Shown piece after piece: positions 11,213-21,733 of a DNA stretch of 64,000 nt. How positions within the stretch are numbered: the stretch's first letter is position 1; each line of letters opens with the position of its first letter. The notes below the pieces were generated by a model. That model saw only the letters and a program-made list of their open reading frames with translations, was not told the DNA's origin and did not search any database. Location of the stretch: NCBI RefSeq assembly GCF_000143415.4, contig NW_003314282.1:543826-607825 (forward strand), read 5' to 3'. This DNA is from Selaginella moellendorffii (lineage: Eukaryota > Streptophyta > Lycopodiopsida > Selaginellales > Selaginellaceae). Position numbers and translations under genes: made by a program.

Positions 11213-13060
11213 TTATTTTATAGCAGCCCGAGATAACATGTCAGCCATAATCCTATGATAATGCTCGTTGTTGCAAAATGATGGAAAGTCAATGCTATTT
11301 GAGACAAACTTCCTCATGGCAAAATTTAGAGTTCCCAAGTGACTGCACGAAGTGAAAAACCCAGTAAAAGTTGCAGCATCAGGATCGAAACCATATATCA
11401 ATAGCTCCCGGAAGATTTCAGCACAAAGAGATGCAAAATCTGGAACTCGGGAGCAAGCACACACAAGTGCGTTCCACGACGCCAAATTCTTCTCGGGCAT
11501 GGTTAAGAATACCTCTATTGCATGCTGGAAAAATCCATTGTAAGAGTAGGCTGAGAGTAGTGCATTCCAGGAGGCAATATCTTTCCCAGGCATTGTCTGA
11601 AAGATCTCTCGAGCAAATTCAACATCCCCGAGCCTGCCAAAACCGGACAAGACAGTGTTCCAAGAGATGATATCTTGGTCAGGCATTTGAAAGTATAGGA
11701 TAGCTCTTGCATCTTCAACCTTTCCAGCATTTGCATAAGCTCCAAGCAACATGTTCCACAGAAAGATGGTCTTGAAAGGTGGCCGTGTGGAATCAAAGGC
11801 ACACTTGATCTCTTCCAGAGTAGCATTTTGTGCTATAAGTCCCTGTAGCACTGCTCCATACGAGAAAGCATTCTTTTCCGGCATGGAGTTGAGTAACTCT
11901 CGAGCCGACTCTCTCGGGAGAAAAGTTAGAGCCACCGTCGAGGAGACCACATTGTGCCTAGGCATTCTCTGGTAAAACAAATCTTTGGCCTGCTCAATAA
12001 GGTCGTTGTCTCTTAATCCTGCGAGAAGTGCCGTCCATGAGATCATGTTCGCAAATGGCAGAGATCGAAATGCTTTTTCAGCTTCTTCCATCTCGCCAGC
12101 TTCGCCATAAGCCTGAATGATCGAATTCCAGGCAGCCAAGTTCCAAACTGGCATCCTGTTTAGAAGAAATTTCACCTGATCGAAATGCCCAATCTGAGCG
12201 TATCCTGCTACCATTGTCACCCACGAAACAATGTCCTTTTCCACCATAAAGTCAAACACACTCTCACAAATTTCAAGTTTACCTTGGCAAATGTAGGTTG
12301 ATAGAGTAGAATTCCAAGTTACAATATCCCATTCTGGCATCACTGCTCGAGTCTTCTGAAATTCATGCAAATCATGGGCATAAGCAGAAAGAAGAATGTT
12401 CCACGACTTTACGTTCCAAAGTGGCATTTTCTTAAAGACCTCTTGTGCCCGAGCAGCATCGACGACTTGCGAGAAACCGAGAAGGATAGAGTTCCAAGAG
12501 ATGAGGTCTTTACTTTCCCACGGCATTTCGTCAAACAGCGATTCCATCTCTACCACCATTCCGAGATGCGCATAGGTCTGGAGAAGAGCATTCCAAGAAT
12601 AAGAGTTATGTTCCGGCATGCCGCAATCAAACGATGTTCTCGCCATGTCAACATGCCCAAAACGGGCATATGCCGTCACCATTGCCGTCCAGGACACTAT
12701 ATCTCGCTCGTCCATTTTATCAAACACCATTTGAGCAGATTCCAATGAACCGAATTGAGAGTAGGCAGTGATCATAACATTCCAACACACGAGATTACGT
12801 TCCGGAATCCTGTGATACATCTCTTCTGCCTTATCTAAATGCCCGCTATGGGCATATGCGGTTATCATGGCCGTCCATGAAACCACATTCCGTTTCGGCA
12901 TGGAGTCAAACACGAGCTTGGCTTGGTCAACTCTGCCTCTCCTGCCATGGCTCGCGATCTGAGCCGTCAACGCCACGAGATTATTTTCCGAAAGGTTGGT
13001 GGCGATTTGCCGGTGGAATTCGCAAATGCCGCTACTCCACGTTGGGTCGGTTTTGATCAT
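11213..13060 (-). CDS. S-type pentatricopeptide repeat protein (615 aa)
   Basis: This is a single uninterrupted frame. After a short N-terminus, about 17 consecutive 31-33-residue repeats follow (residues about 30-555), most of the S form: (K/R)(N/D)(I/L/V)VSWxxMxxAYAxxGxxxxAxxxFxxMPE. Such proteins bind organellar RNA base-by-base through paired repeat residues and act in editing, processing or stabilisation; the target is unknown. The tail (LLIYGFDPDAATFTGFF...) resembles a final L/S unit, and there is no full E, E+ or DYW domain, so any editing role would need a partner. The N-terminus (MIKTDPTWSSGICEF) is only weakly presequence-like. Perfect ATGCCC-N5-GGGCAT inverted repeats lie at 12653-12669 and 12839-12855. 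Intronless, as usual for the family. Confidence 0.93.
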   Translation of the reverse strand: MIKTDPTWSSGICEFHRQIATNLSENNLVALTAQIASHGRRGRVDQAKLVFDSMPKRNVVSWTAMITAYAHSGHLDKAEEMYHRIPERNLVCWNVMITAYSQFGSLESAQMVFDKMDERDIVSWTAMVTAYARFGHVDMARTSFDCGMPEHNSYSWNALLQTYAHLGMVVEMESLFDEMPWESKDLISWNSILLGFSQVVDAARAQEVFKKMPLWNVKSWNILLSAYAHDLHEFQKTRAVMPEWDIVTWNSTLSTYICQGKLEICESVFDFMVEKDIVSWVTMVAGYAQIGHFDQVKFLLNRMPVWNLAAWNSIIQAYGEAGEMEEAEKAFRSLPFANMISWTALLAGLRDNDLIEQAKDLFYQRMPRHNVVSSTVALTFLPRESARELLNSMPEKNAFSYGAVLQGLIAQNATLEEIKCAFDSTRPPFKTIFLWNMLLGAYANAGKVEDARAILYFQMPDQDIISWNTVLSGFGRLGDVEFAREIFQTMPGKDIASWNALLSAYSYNGFFQHAIEVFLTMPEKNLASWNALVCACSRVPDFASLCAEIFRELLIYGFDPDAATFTGFFTSCSHLGTLNFAMRKFVSNSIDFPSFCNNEHYHRIMADMLSRAAIK

Positions 13061-13631
13061 ATGACTTTGTGAAATCTTTTAAAATAGAAAAGGTTGTGTT
13101 GCTTTCGATCGATCCAAACAGGCAAAGACACCCGCAGAGAAGAAAACTCTACAAAGCATGTGAGATCGATCGATCAATCGATGGATGGATTGATAGATCA
13201 GCACCTCGAAAAGAAGTAAAAAACAAAGAAGGCCAGAAAGAAAATCTTGAGGATAGAGAGTCTTCCAGGCAGGCCTGTACGTAGCTAAAGACGTAGGCTT
13301 GCCTGGCATTCCTTGGTTTAGGGTTCTTCCAGGACTGACACTGAGAGTAAACAAACCAGTCATATCACACACTCGAGCTTGAAAGAGAAAGAAAATTTTC
13401 ATGACTTGACCTTACAAATTCAAATCACACTTTGAGTTGGAGTTGGTGATCTTGTCCAAAAACTATCGTCTTACTGGAGTGGATCGCTCGTTTTTTATTC
13501 TTTGCCACAATCCTCGATTCTTTCCATTCACACCACACATAGACTATAACTTCTTTGTATTCATCTAAGTTTCCTATCCAAGAACGATGATCTTCCCACT
13601 CGCCAATGCATTTGAGATTGGATTGGATGGA
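13061..13631. other. Intergenic between PPR and PMEI genes
   Basis: No gene is recognised. A GATCGATC-type low-complexity stretch lies at about 13165-13200. Open frames of up to 107 codons here show no domain. Confidence 0.5.
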
Positions 13632-14219
13632 TCAGTTCTTGGCCTCGATCGAGGCGGTGAGATTGAGCGCCTTGGACAGCAGCTCCGACACCTTGGCGGC
13701 CTGGCGATCGATGCGCACCACCGCCTTCTTGGTCTGCGCCGACTCGTCGGTGATCTCGTCGTGCAATCCATCCGTGCACGTCGTGATGTCGGTGAGCGCC
13801 GCGCTGAGATTCGTGCGCAGTAGCTCCATCTCCTCCTCCTCCGCGCCGCCGCCGCTTCCGCTGCTACTCTCATTGCCGCTCTTGTTCTTGGCGCCGTGGA
13901 GCTTGACGAGAATGGTCATGGAATCGTCCAGCACCTCCTTGGAGTCCTCCGTGAGATCCATGCAATCCGAGAGGAGCGCTTGGGTCTTGGAATCGCTGAG
14001 GTGGTCGTCGCGCTGGTATTTCTTCACTGTGACTCGCAGCTTGGAGATGGCCAGGCTGCTGGAAACCATCACCTTTCGCAGCCCCTTGGCGTCCGGCGGC
14101 GCCGCTTGATCGTTATCGCCGCCGCCATCGTCCCCAGCGGCCACCAGAGTGGAGCTAGAGCACAAGAGCAGCGCCACCGCCGCTGGAAACACGAACCAGA
14201 TCGAGATTTTTGGCTGCAT
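13632..14219 (-). CDS. Pectin methylesterase/invertase inhibitor (PMEI) domain protein
   Basis: The protein is about 195 aa and secreted. I chose the Met at 14217-14219 because it begins a clear signal peptide (basic start, then a hydrophobic run ending LVAAG); an upstream in-frame Met at 14276 would put 19 charged residues in front of it. The body is an alpha-helical PMEI-like bundle with paired family signatures: LLSDCMDLTEDSKEVLDDSM and LSAALTDITTCTDGL, including conserved Cys in both. A Gly/Ser/Glu-rich insertion separates them. PMEIs bind pectin methylesterase or invertase in the apoplast. Inhibitor versus stand-alone role cannot be decided from sequence. No intron is seen. Confidence 0.85.
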   Translation of the reverse strand: MQPKISIWFVFPAAVALLLCSSSTLVAAGDDGGGDNDQAAPPDAKGLRKVMVSSSLAISKLRVTVKKYQRDDHLSDSKTQALLSDCMDLTEDSKEVLDDSMTILVKLHGAKNKSGNESSSGSGGGAEEEEMELLRTNLSAALTDITTCTDGLHDEITDESAQTKKAVVRIDRQAAKVSELLSKALNLTASIEAKN

Positions 14220-15339
14220 TGTGTGCCTATCCCTGTCTATCCTATCGAGCGATCGATCGCTCGCCAAGACCACCACCCTGCTTGAGAAATCGAGTTCACA
14301 CCTTAGAGATACCGCCGCTTTTCAAGGATCTGGGAGAGTTTGTTCCAAAGACCACTACTTGTTCGCTTCCAAAGCGATCTACATAGAATCAAAGCTCGTA
14401 AGCTTCAAGCTTGGATCGATTGGAATGGATGGATGCGTAGAAGGAGTGGACCACTCAACCAAGACTCGCCAAGATCGATCTCTCTCAGTCGCTCCTTTTC
14501 TTGTTTGTCTCTCGCTTTTGGTTCTCGCCAAGGAGGAAGAAGAAGAAAAAAAAGAAGAAGAAGGGAAAGGTCTTCTCGAACAACAAAACCACGCCCTCTG
14601 GCCACAATGTGGTGTGTACAAACGGACCCACTTCCCAACAAACACGCTCCAGTGGATCCCAGCCGTTGGATCGCCAGGCATGGGAGCTTCTCCCCAAAGT
14701 TACTCTGGCTGGAGCGAAATAAAAAAAGTTGAAAGTTTCAGGGGTGAAAAGTTTGCCTTCGTTTCGTTGCGTTTGTTTGCTTGCATTGTTCCTTACTTCT
14801 GTTGCAACCACCACTACTATGATAGGTGAGAAAGGTAAGAAAAATGTGATAAGGTGGTGGTGGTAATCTTAAAGGTGGTGGTGGTAATAATGTTAAAATC
14901 TTGCAAGTATGCGATTCCCATCCAGCCATTATAGTTCGTTGGTGGTGGAGGCTAGTGGGTCTTAAAATTGTTTGGACAGCTCCAAGGTTTGGAACGTGAT
15001 AGATTGAGTGACAATCTCGTACGGTTCTAACAGAAGCACGCTGTACGGGACCACCTCACAAAACAAACGTGGATTAGCATTGACACTGGATTAGTGGAAA
15101 GCGTTTTGCAAGTGGCCACGTAGCATCAACACGTGCCGCGCATGCACAGGCGCCACCATAGCTGCCTTCTCTTCGTTTTCTTCATCGCTATCTCTTCTCC
15201 ATACCTGGGAGGAACATCATCAAGTGTAAGTAGCGCGCGCGCGCGAGAGAGACGAAGAAGGAAGATCAAGGGAGCGTCGAGCGTGGAGAAATTTACCTCT
15301 TCAAGGCGAGTTTCGATTTTTTTTTCTGTGTAGCAAGCT
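14220..15339. other. Divergent intergenic region with purine tract and short GGTGGT repeats
   Basis: This lies between the PMEI gene (minus) and the small membrane protein gene (plus). It holds a GA-rich tract at about 14530-14572, two GGTGGTGGTGGTAAT-type copies near 14853-14890, ACGTG-containing motifs near 15117-15135, and a GC-alternating run at about 15235-15245 just upstream of the next gene. Long open frames at 14149-14829 come from the purine bias. No gene is supported. Confidence 0.4.
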
Positions 15340-15763
15340 ATGTCTTCCGCCGGAGGTGAGGAGCGTCAATCCTATGCTGCCGCTGCCAAGAAGCCAGCCA
15401 AAGTCGAGGATAGTGATAGCCTTGCCTCCGACATAGCCAAGAGGAAGACTGGAGATCCGGGAGCTTACGAGCGAGTGTCGTCGAAAGGTCCCAGCTACGA
15501 ATCCTCGTTGCCGGAGGTTAGTTCTGGATGGTTTTCCTTCCCTGTTCTTGGTTAGGAAAGTGATCGATTCCTCTGTCCCCTTGATCTTCCAGGATAAAGA
15601 ACCTGCTGCCAAAGAACCCCCCTCCGCTGACAAGCTGAAGAAGCCACTGATCATTACTGGCGTTGTTCTCGCTCTAGTGGGTGCGTTCATTGCGCTGGTT
15701 GTCAAGTCCTCCAAGGATGAAACCAGCAGCAGCACTAACAGTGACACAAGCCGAGTCGATTGA
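15340..15763 (+). CDS. Small tail-anchored membrane protein, function unknown (115 aa)
   Basis: Two exons, 15340-15516 and 15593-15763, join in phase 0 (LPE/DKEP) across a 76-bp intron ending CTTCCAG. The N-terminal 80 residues are polar and charged (Lys, Glu, Ser; AAAAKKPAKVEDSD). One hydrophobic segment (LIITGVVLALVGAFIALVV, about residues 76-94) is followed by a short Ser/Thr/Asp tail, so a tail-anchor or single-pass topology is likely. I do not recognise the family. The matching exon phases and splice sites make a real gene likely. Confidence 0.7.
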
Positions 15764-16322
15764 TTTTTAAATGGATGATGTCCTCTCTGCCTCACCTTAC
15801 GCTGTGTACAAAGTTGCCTTTGCTCTGACAGCACCCAGTCTATCACTCGTTGGCTGTCGGCCATGCCCGACTTACAGTATCATACATTCATGTTCTGTTT
15901 TCTTCGCATTCCATTTCGTCTTCCTCTACAGTAATATAAGTTAGTGCGCCATCGAAGACTCGCCAGACTAGCTACTTACCTGCGCTCCAAGCGCTCCAAG
16001 TGCGACTGGTTAAATCCAACTGTAAGACTCAAAGTTAGTTTCTAAGAACTACAAACCGTAGTAGAATACACACCTGTTTGTTCAAACTGTAGAGAAGAAA
16101 AGTCTGTCCTGACCACCACCGTGTCCGTGCGTGGCTTGAATGCGCGTTTCCAGAAAGATTTCCATACAAAGGCGCAGCAGGCCCATGCCACATGGGACGA
16201 TCTAAAAAGTCAGAAAGATGAAAAGACACAAATCCACAAAAAGCCATGGCAGAAGCGGAAACCTTGCAAAAGCCTGCTAGAAGAGCTGAAAATTCTGGTA
16301 TTTCGTGACTAACCTTGGTACA

Positions 16323-18904
16323 CTACCCGACCGTTGTCTCCAGTAGGCGCCGTCCGAGCGAAAGGCCGGCTTTCATGCCATCAACAGCGGCACTCACAAT
16401 CCCACCGGCATAGCCAGCGCCTTCACCAACTGGATACAACCCTTGTATAGAGACGCTCTCGCAAGTCTCTGCATGTCGCTCTATCCTTACGGGCGAGCTC
16501 GTCCTTGTCTGCAATAACAAAGTATTATTACTTTCGAGGACGTGCGTTTTCAAAGAAAAGCTACTTACCTCCACTCCATGAAGAAGCGCCCGGCTGTCGA
16601 TAAAGCCATGCAGCTGCAAGAGTCGTAGACTCGTGTCAGTACCAAAACTCGAAAGACCAACCAAGCGGAGAAATGTAGCGAAGAACCTGCTGGTTGAACT
16701 TTTCAGTCGCGTTCTTTAAAACCGCTGTCAAATATCCAGGGAGCAGCTCGTGGAGGGGAGCTTCTCGAACGCCTAGTCTATAGCTGGATGTTGGAAGCTC
16801 GTTGCCTGCAAAGAATAGATGTAAAAGTAACGCTTGTTGTAGTTTTAGTACCTGCAATCTTATCATCCAGGAAATCTTTCAATGTCTGAGCAGGCACAAC
16901 AAAATCTCCACCTCCTAGGAGTGCTGCATCCCTCTCTATCGCTCTCTGCGGTTTGGAATCTAGATACAAAGCCTTATAGGTAATGTCACGCTACCTGAAA
17001 TGCAACACCAGCAAGAGACCCATGCCCGTCCCTGAAAGGCTCCACATCTTTTGACGTTACGTTGACGACGAGAGCGGCATTTGCCCACTTGGATGCACGT
17101 TTCGAGAAGGACATCCCGTTAATACAAAGATGCAGCGGGTCCGTGCTAGTTGGAACGATCTGGAGAGAACAAAAGGTGAGAAGAGAAAGCATGGAAAATC
17201 AAAGCTCAACCTGGCCACCGGGACACATGCAAAAAGAGTAGCACGAGCGGAGCTCGTCGGAATTTATCGAAGCAGCAACCTTGTAGTCGGCCACAGGGAC
17301 TTTTCCTTTGCCACTTTGAACTTGAGATGCCCATGCACGATACTGTGATAAAGGTTGTTTTGTTTAGAAAGTAAATGGCTCATGTTATTGTTTTCTTTAC
17401 CCGCATTTGGTTTACCAGCTCCTGGGGATGTTCAACACGCAAACCAACCTGTTACATAAAAAACCACTGCGTCAATCGCATCGAGACAAAAATAAAAAAG
17501 GATTGTAAGAAACACGCGGCTTACAGCAAAATCTTTGGCAGACAGCAACACGCCATGAGATAATAGCATCTCATACGTGTTCCGGGCGGAATGGCCGACA
17601 GCAAGAACAAGAGCATCGCAACTAAGAGTTGCCGTCGTAGTTTTCTCCAAGTCGGTGACTTGTATACCACTCACCCGACCATTTCGTATCACAATATCTT
17701 CCATTCTAGTTCCAAACATTAGCTCAACCTGCATTGATGTGATAAAAGACGCATACAATGAACCAAGCTTACCCCCAGTGTCTTCAAGTGATTACGAAGG
17801 CCACGGAGAATGTGGACAAGCTTATCAGTTCCGATGTGTGGTTTTCCTTCAACGAGTATACCATCTGATGCTCCAAAGCGAACAAGTGTTTTGAGCACCT
17901 GTCATGTCCATGAATAAGAAAGGAAGAAGGGAGAAAGAGAAATAGTCACTACCGTCTGAACGTCTTCACTGTTTTTTCCAATCCTTGTTGTAAGCTTTCC
18001 ATCACTCCACGTACCTGCGCCTCCCTAAAGTTTATACTGCGTCCATCATCAAGAAACCACGATAAATATGATTTATACCTCTCCGTAGCAAAAATTGCTG
18101 TCTTCCTTTAAAATGCGCCTCACCATGAGGCTTCCAATGTGCCGGCCTCGGGTCTCCACCGGATAACCTCTCTCCACCAATGTCACTTGCACTCCCATTT
18201 CAGCCAGTGCCAGTGCCGCAAAAAGACCGGCTGGTCCACTTCCAACGACCAAAACTCTTGTTTTGGAGCTGTGGTGAGATGGAAAACCTTTCCCACCAAG
18301 TTGAGCCATCTCCACCAAGTCCATTGCAGCTGCTCCACGTTTGAGAAACTCGACGACACCGGGATCCTGCTTCATCCTTGACAGGAAACTCCAGCTTCTA
18401 GGCTGCTCGGACACCAATCTGGTGACATTCAAGTCCACAGTGTACACAAATCTTGGCTCCTGCAGATAACAGCAAATCCAAAAGGTAAACATTAGGCAAA
18501 AAGCTTGAATAAAGCTAGAATAAACAATCACCCTGCGTGCGTCGAAAGACTTGCGCACTACTGACAGTGCATCCCGAGACAAATGGGCTGACTGACAATG
18601 TAATCAATCACAAACAAAAAAAAAAAAAATATGAAAAGAAAAGATCAGCAGAGAGAAAGAAGGAAAGAATATGAAAAGGAGAAAAAAAATCAGCAGTTAC
18701 CTTGCAACCAATGCGTTTGCTAAGAACTTGAAGAAGGCCTGGAGAAATATCATAGCAGTCCTTCCCGGGATCATTCTCCACAGCCACCTCCAATCTGGAA
18801 AACCTCCAGACCCCAAGCTTGGAGTTCTTCACGCTGCCTGTAACCACACTCGAGAGAAAAGTGTGCTGTTGCAAGGAGCAAGAAACACCCAAGAGCAGCA
18901 CCAT
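16323..18904 (-). CDS. FAD-dependent oxidoreductase, PDE327-like
   Basis: Thirteen exons, all frames agreeing: 18904-18701, 18591-18532, 18459-18079, 18024-17953, 17898-17773, 17728-17525, 17448-17401, 17342-17211, 17159-16995, 16945-16852, 16805-16687, 16613-16569 and 16508-16323, giving about 611 aa. A Rossmann FAD-binding loop (GSGPAGLFAALALAE then VERG) starts near residue 157. Later family signatures are CYGEGGAGTWSDGKL, LAVGHSARNTYEML, FCMCPGGQ, INGMSFSKRASKWANAALVV, and near the C-terminus RTSSPVRI and GLYPVGEGAGYAGGIVSAA. This pattern is that of the plant and bacterial uncharacterised FAD dehydrogenases to which Arabidopsis PDE327 (At4g30720) belongs; a plastid location is expected from that family. 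The true start is uncertain: an upstream exon within 18905-19023 may carry the transit peptide. Confidence 0.88.
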
Positions 18905-19064
18905 AGGATTCTATCTACAGACCCAACACCAGGATAGTATTTTCCAAGGATTTCATTGATGCGAGAAGACCACAGCCAAGGCAACGCTGCAGCATAGACA
19001 ATACATAGGAACCAGGCACACACACCATACCATGCCAGGCAGCTTAAAAGGATATGAGCCCACC

Positions 19065-19493
19065 CTAGCCTGTTCTAAGGATAATGTGAGCTCCACTGTC
19101 AGAGTCGACAATGCCGCTCAATTCTCCCACCTTGAGACTATACGTGGCCTCCTCGAAAGATTTTTGCATCTGCCCTCGACCAAACCATCCTGGAATCGAG
19201 AAGAAACCATTGTATCACGAAGAACAATGAGGTAAAAAGCGCTAACCGAGATCGCCGCCACGCTTGGCCGACGAGCAATCCGAGAGCTGCGTCGCAAGAT
19301 CGCTGAATTTGGCGCGGCCGCTGAGAATTTCGTCGCGGATGTGCTCGAGCTTGGCGACCGCCTGCTCGTGCGTCGTGTTCTGGATCACCAGGCCCTCGGG
19401 ATCGCGCCACGACGCCGGGCGCCGCGATCCCTGATGCTTCACCAGCAAGTGGCTCGCGCGGACCTTGCCGCCGCTACCGCCATCGCGCTCCAT
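19065..19493 (-). CDS. PIN1: Pin1-type parvulin peptidyl-prolyl isomerase (123 aa)
   Basis: Exons 19493-19247 and 19189-19065 join as G/GA in L-G-W across a 57-bp intron. The protein is a single parvulin domain without a WW domain, as usual for plant Pin1. Active-site features seen: HLLVKH, the SRRP basic loop that reads phospho-Ser/Thr, SDCSSAK (catalytic Cys), [10 protein letters not shown], and the terminal [10 protein letters not shown] His. It catalyses phosphorylation-dependent cis/trans isomerisation of Ser/Thr-Pro bonds, in cytosol and nucleus. It carries a short insertion after SRRP (about residues 26-36) typical of plant forms. Its start lies only 68 bp from the divergent PPR gene. 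Confidence 0.95.
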
Positions 19494-19561
19494 CCCTGCG
19501 CCTCGCGATCGATCACACAGCCACAGGCACGAATGAAAACCCTAGCGCCAAGAACACAACG
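19494..19561. promoter_or_regulatory. Candidate shared divergent promoter (Pin1 / PPR)
   Basis: Only 68 bp separate the two start codons. The segment includes AAACCCTAG, which resembles the telo-box (AAACCCTA) found in many plant housekeeping promoters. Transcription start sites may lie inside the neighbouring coding sequence. Inference from position only. Confidence 0.4.
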
Positions 19562-21733
19562 ATGATTCTTAGTGCCACTGCTCCTAGTACCTCGAGGAGC
19601 GATATTTCGAGCGATATTTCGCCATGGCGATCGATCGAGGAGGAGCACGATGCCGTGGTCAGCTGGACCAGGAAGATCGCCGCCGCCGCGACGATCTCGC
19701 CAAGCGCCGGGATCACGCGCTTCCAGCAAATGCAGCACTGCGGGATCAAGCCCGACAAGGTGACCTTCCTCACACTGCTCAACCTGTGCGCCAAGCCGGG
19801 CGGCCTGGATCACGGCCGCGCGATCCACCGCCTCCTCCTCCTCCACATCGCCGCCACGGATCGCGACCTCGACCTCCCGCTCGCCAACGCCGCCGCAGAC
19901 ATGTACTGCAAGAATGGCCGCCTCGACGAGGGCCGCGGCGTCTTTGAGGCTCTCAAGCACCGCGGCGACGTGATCTCCTGGAACGCGATGATCACCGCCT
20001 ATGCCCAGCACGGGCATCCCCGGGAAGCTCTTCATCTCTTCCACGCCATGGAGCTCCACGGCATCGCCCCAGACGCTGTCACTTACACGCTCCTCCTCAG
20101 TAGCATCATCGCCAGCCAAGATCTTCGCTCCAGCTCCAGCGCCAGCTCCGTGGAGTTCTTCCACGATCGGATCCGCCGGGATGGACTGGAGCTCGACTTG
20201 ATCGTTGGAACCGGGCTCGTCAACCTGTATGCCCACCTTGGGCATATGAGCGCGGCCGCCGCCATCTTTGCCAAGCTCGTTGGATCTTCCTCCTCCGGCG
20301 GTGGAGATGTGGTTCTCTGGACGACCATGATCGGAATTTACGCCCAGCGCGGCGAGACGAGCGCTTCTCTCCACCACTTTCGGACGATGCAGCTCCACGG
20401 CGTGAGGCCCAACCGAGTAACTTTCATCACCGTCTTGACTGCCTGTTCTTCCCCTGCGTGGTTACCAGTCGGGATCTGGATCCATCGCCACCACCACCAC
20501 CGCCGGCAATCCTCTCGGCTCGAGACCAGCATGGGAAACGCGCTGATGAGCATGTATATCAAGTGTGGCGAGCTGCGAGCCGGGAAGAGAGTCTTCGACG
20601 AGATGGAGCGGCAGCGGGACGTGATCTCCTGGAACACCATCATCGCCGGGTATGCTGCCGAGGAGCAGCAGCAGCTTGTCAAAGCCTTTGAGATCCTGTG
20701 GGAGATGCTGCAAGACGGTGCCACCAAGCCGGACTGTATCACCATCGTGACGCTGCTCAACGCTTGCAACAAGCCGGCACTGCTCGAGCACGGGAAGTTC
20801 CTCCACTCACTCGTCCCCGACTGTGGCGTCGCTGTGGATCCTGTGCTCTTCAACGCTCTCATCCATATGTACGCCAAGTGTGGGAGCTTGGAAGCAGCGT
20901 CGCAGATGTTCCAGCAGCAGCAGCGTCAGACCGAGGCCTCGGTGTGGGGAGCGATGATCATCGCATTGTCGCAGCAAGGACTCCACCGGCAAGCCATCCA
21001 ACTCTTCCAGCGGATGCAGCAGGAGGGAGTGAAACCGGACAAAGTTGCCTTCACTGCTGCTCTCGATTCGGCCGCCACTGCTCTCGACGACTCCTCCGCG
21101 GCTTCCACCGCCAGAGGCTTCCACGCACAGGCTCTTGAGAGCGGTCTCTTGCAAGGCAACGCTGTCGTAGCCACCGCGTTGATAAATCTTCTCGGCAACA
21201 CCGGAGCTATGGCCGAAGCATACACCGTCTTCACCAACGTCGTCGAGCGGGACATCGTTTGCTGGAACGCGATGATGTCCGTCTATGCGCAGCACGGCCA
21301 TACCACCCGAGCTCTCGACCTCTTCCAAGAGTTGCAGCACCAAGGCATGGGTCCCAACGACGTCACCTTCGTCAGCTTGCTCTCCCTGTGCAGCCATGCC
21401 GGACTTTTGGACGCGGGAATCCAGTGCTTCCTGTCGATGACCATCGATCACAGCCTTCAGGTGCTCACCCCGGAGCTCACAGGCTGTGTCATTGATCTCT
21501 TTGCTCGAGTTGGAAGGCTGGCCGATGCGCACGACTTCATTGGGAGGATGCCGCGGGAGCAAGCTCGAGTCATCCAGTGGATGTCGCTGATGTGTGCTTC
21601 CAGAGTCCAAGGGGATTTGGAGCTAAGTGGCTGCGCTGCCAAGGAAGTCTTGGAGCTTGATCCTAGCAACCCAGCTGCGTATGTCGCATTGTCCAACCGG
21701 CAATCCACCTATGCTGTTCTAGCGACGACGTAA
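19562..21733 (+). CDS. PLS-class PPR protein with truncated E domain (723 aa)
   Basis: One uninterrupted GC-rich frame. PLS triplets run from about residue 30 to 640; examples are GIKPDKVTFLTLLNLC (L), DVISWNAMITAYAQHGH (S) and NALIHMYAKCGSLEAA (P). The end has an E-like motif (WMSLMCASRVQGDLELSGCAAKEVLELDPSNPAAYVALSN) but no E+ or DYW deaminase domain. Organellar RNA binding is expected and the target is unknown. The N-terminus is Ser/Thr-rich and could be a presequence. Ser- and Gln-rich insertions (about residues 185-195 and 455-462) are unusual within repeats. Inverted repeats occur at 20001-20017 and 20229-20245. Long open frames on the other strand (19439-20398, 20807-21610) are shadows of GC-rich codons. 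Confidence 0.92.
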   Translation: MILSATAPSTSRSDISSDISPWRSIEEEHDAVVSWTRKIAAAATISPSAGITRFQQMQHCGIKPDKVTFLTLLNLCAKPGGLDHGRAIHRLLLLHIAATDRDLDLPLANAAADMYCKNGRLDEGRGVFEALKHRGDVISWNAMITAYAQHGHPREALHLFHAMELHGIAPDAVTYTLLLSSIIASQDLRSSSSASSVEFFHDRIRRDGLELDLIVGTGLVNLYAHLGHMSAAAAIFAKLVGSSSSGGGDVVLWTTMIGIYAQRGETSASLHHFRTMQLHGVRPNRVTFITVLTACSSPAWLPVGIWIHRHHHHRRQSSRLETSMGNALMSMYIKCGELRAGKRVFDEMERQRDVISWNTIIAGYAAEEQQQLVKAFEILWEMLQDGATKPDCITIVTLLNACNKPALLEHGKFLHSLVPDCGVAVDPVLFNALIHMYAKCGSLEAASQMFQQQQRQTEASVWGAMIIALSQQGLHRQAIQLFQRMQQEGVKPDKVAFTAALDSAATALDDSSAASTARGFHAQALESGLLQGNAVVATALINLLGNTGAMAEAYTVFTNVVERDIVCWNAMMSVYAQHGHTTRALDLFQELQHQGMGPNDVTFVSLLSLCSHAGLLDAGIQCFLSMTIDHSLQVLTPELTGCVIDLFARVGRLADAHDFIGRMPREQARVIQWMSLMCASRVQGDLELSGCAAKEVLELDPSNPAAYVALSNRQSTYAVLATT

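Noticed and set aside
14149-14829. 226-codon ORF upstream of the small membrane protein gene
   Set aside because: Runs from inside the PMEI gene into a GA-rich tract; Lys/Glu-rich segment is low complexity and no homology is recognisable.
15301-15864. 187-codon minus-strand ORF
   Set aside because: Antisense to the spliced small membrane protein gene, whose exon phases and splice sites fit.
19439-20398. 319-codon minus-strand open frame opposite the PPR gene
   Set aside because: A GC-rich shadow frame of the PPR codons; Glu/Gly/Ala/Val/His-rich with no domain. The same holds for 20807-21610.
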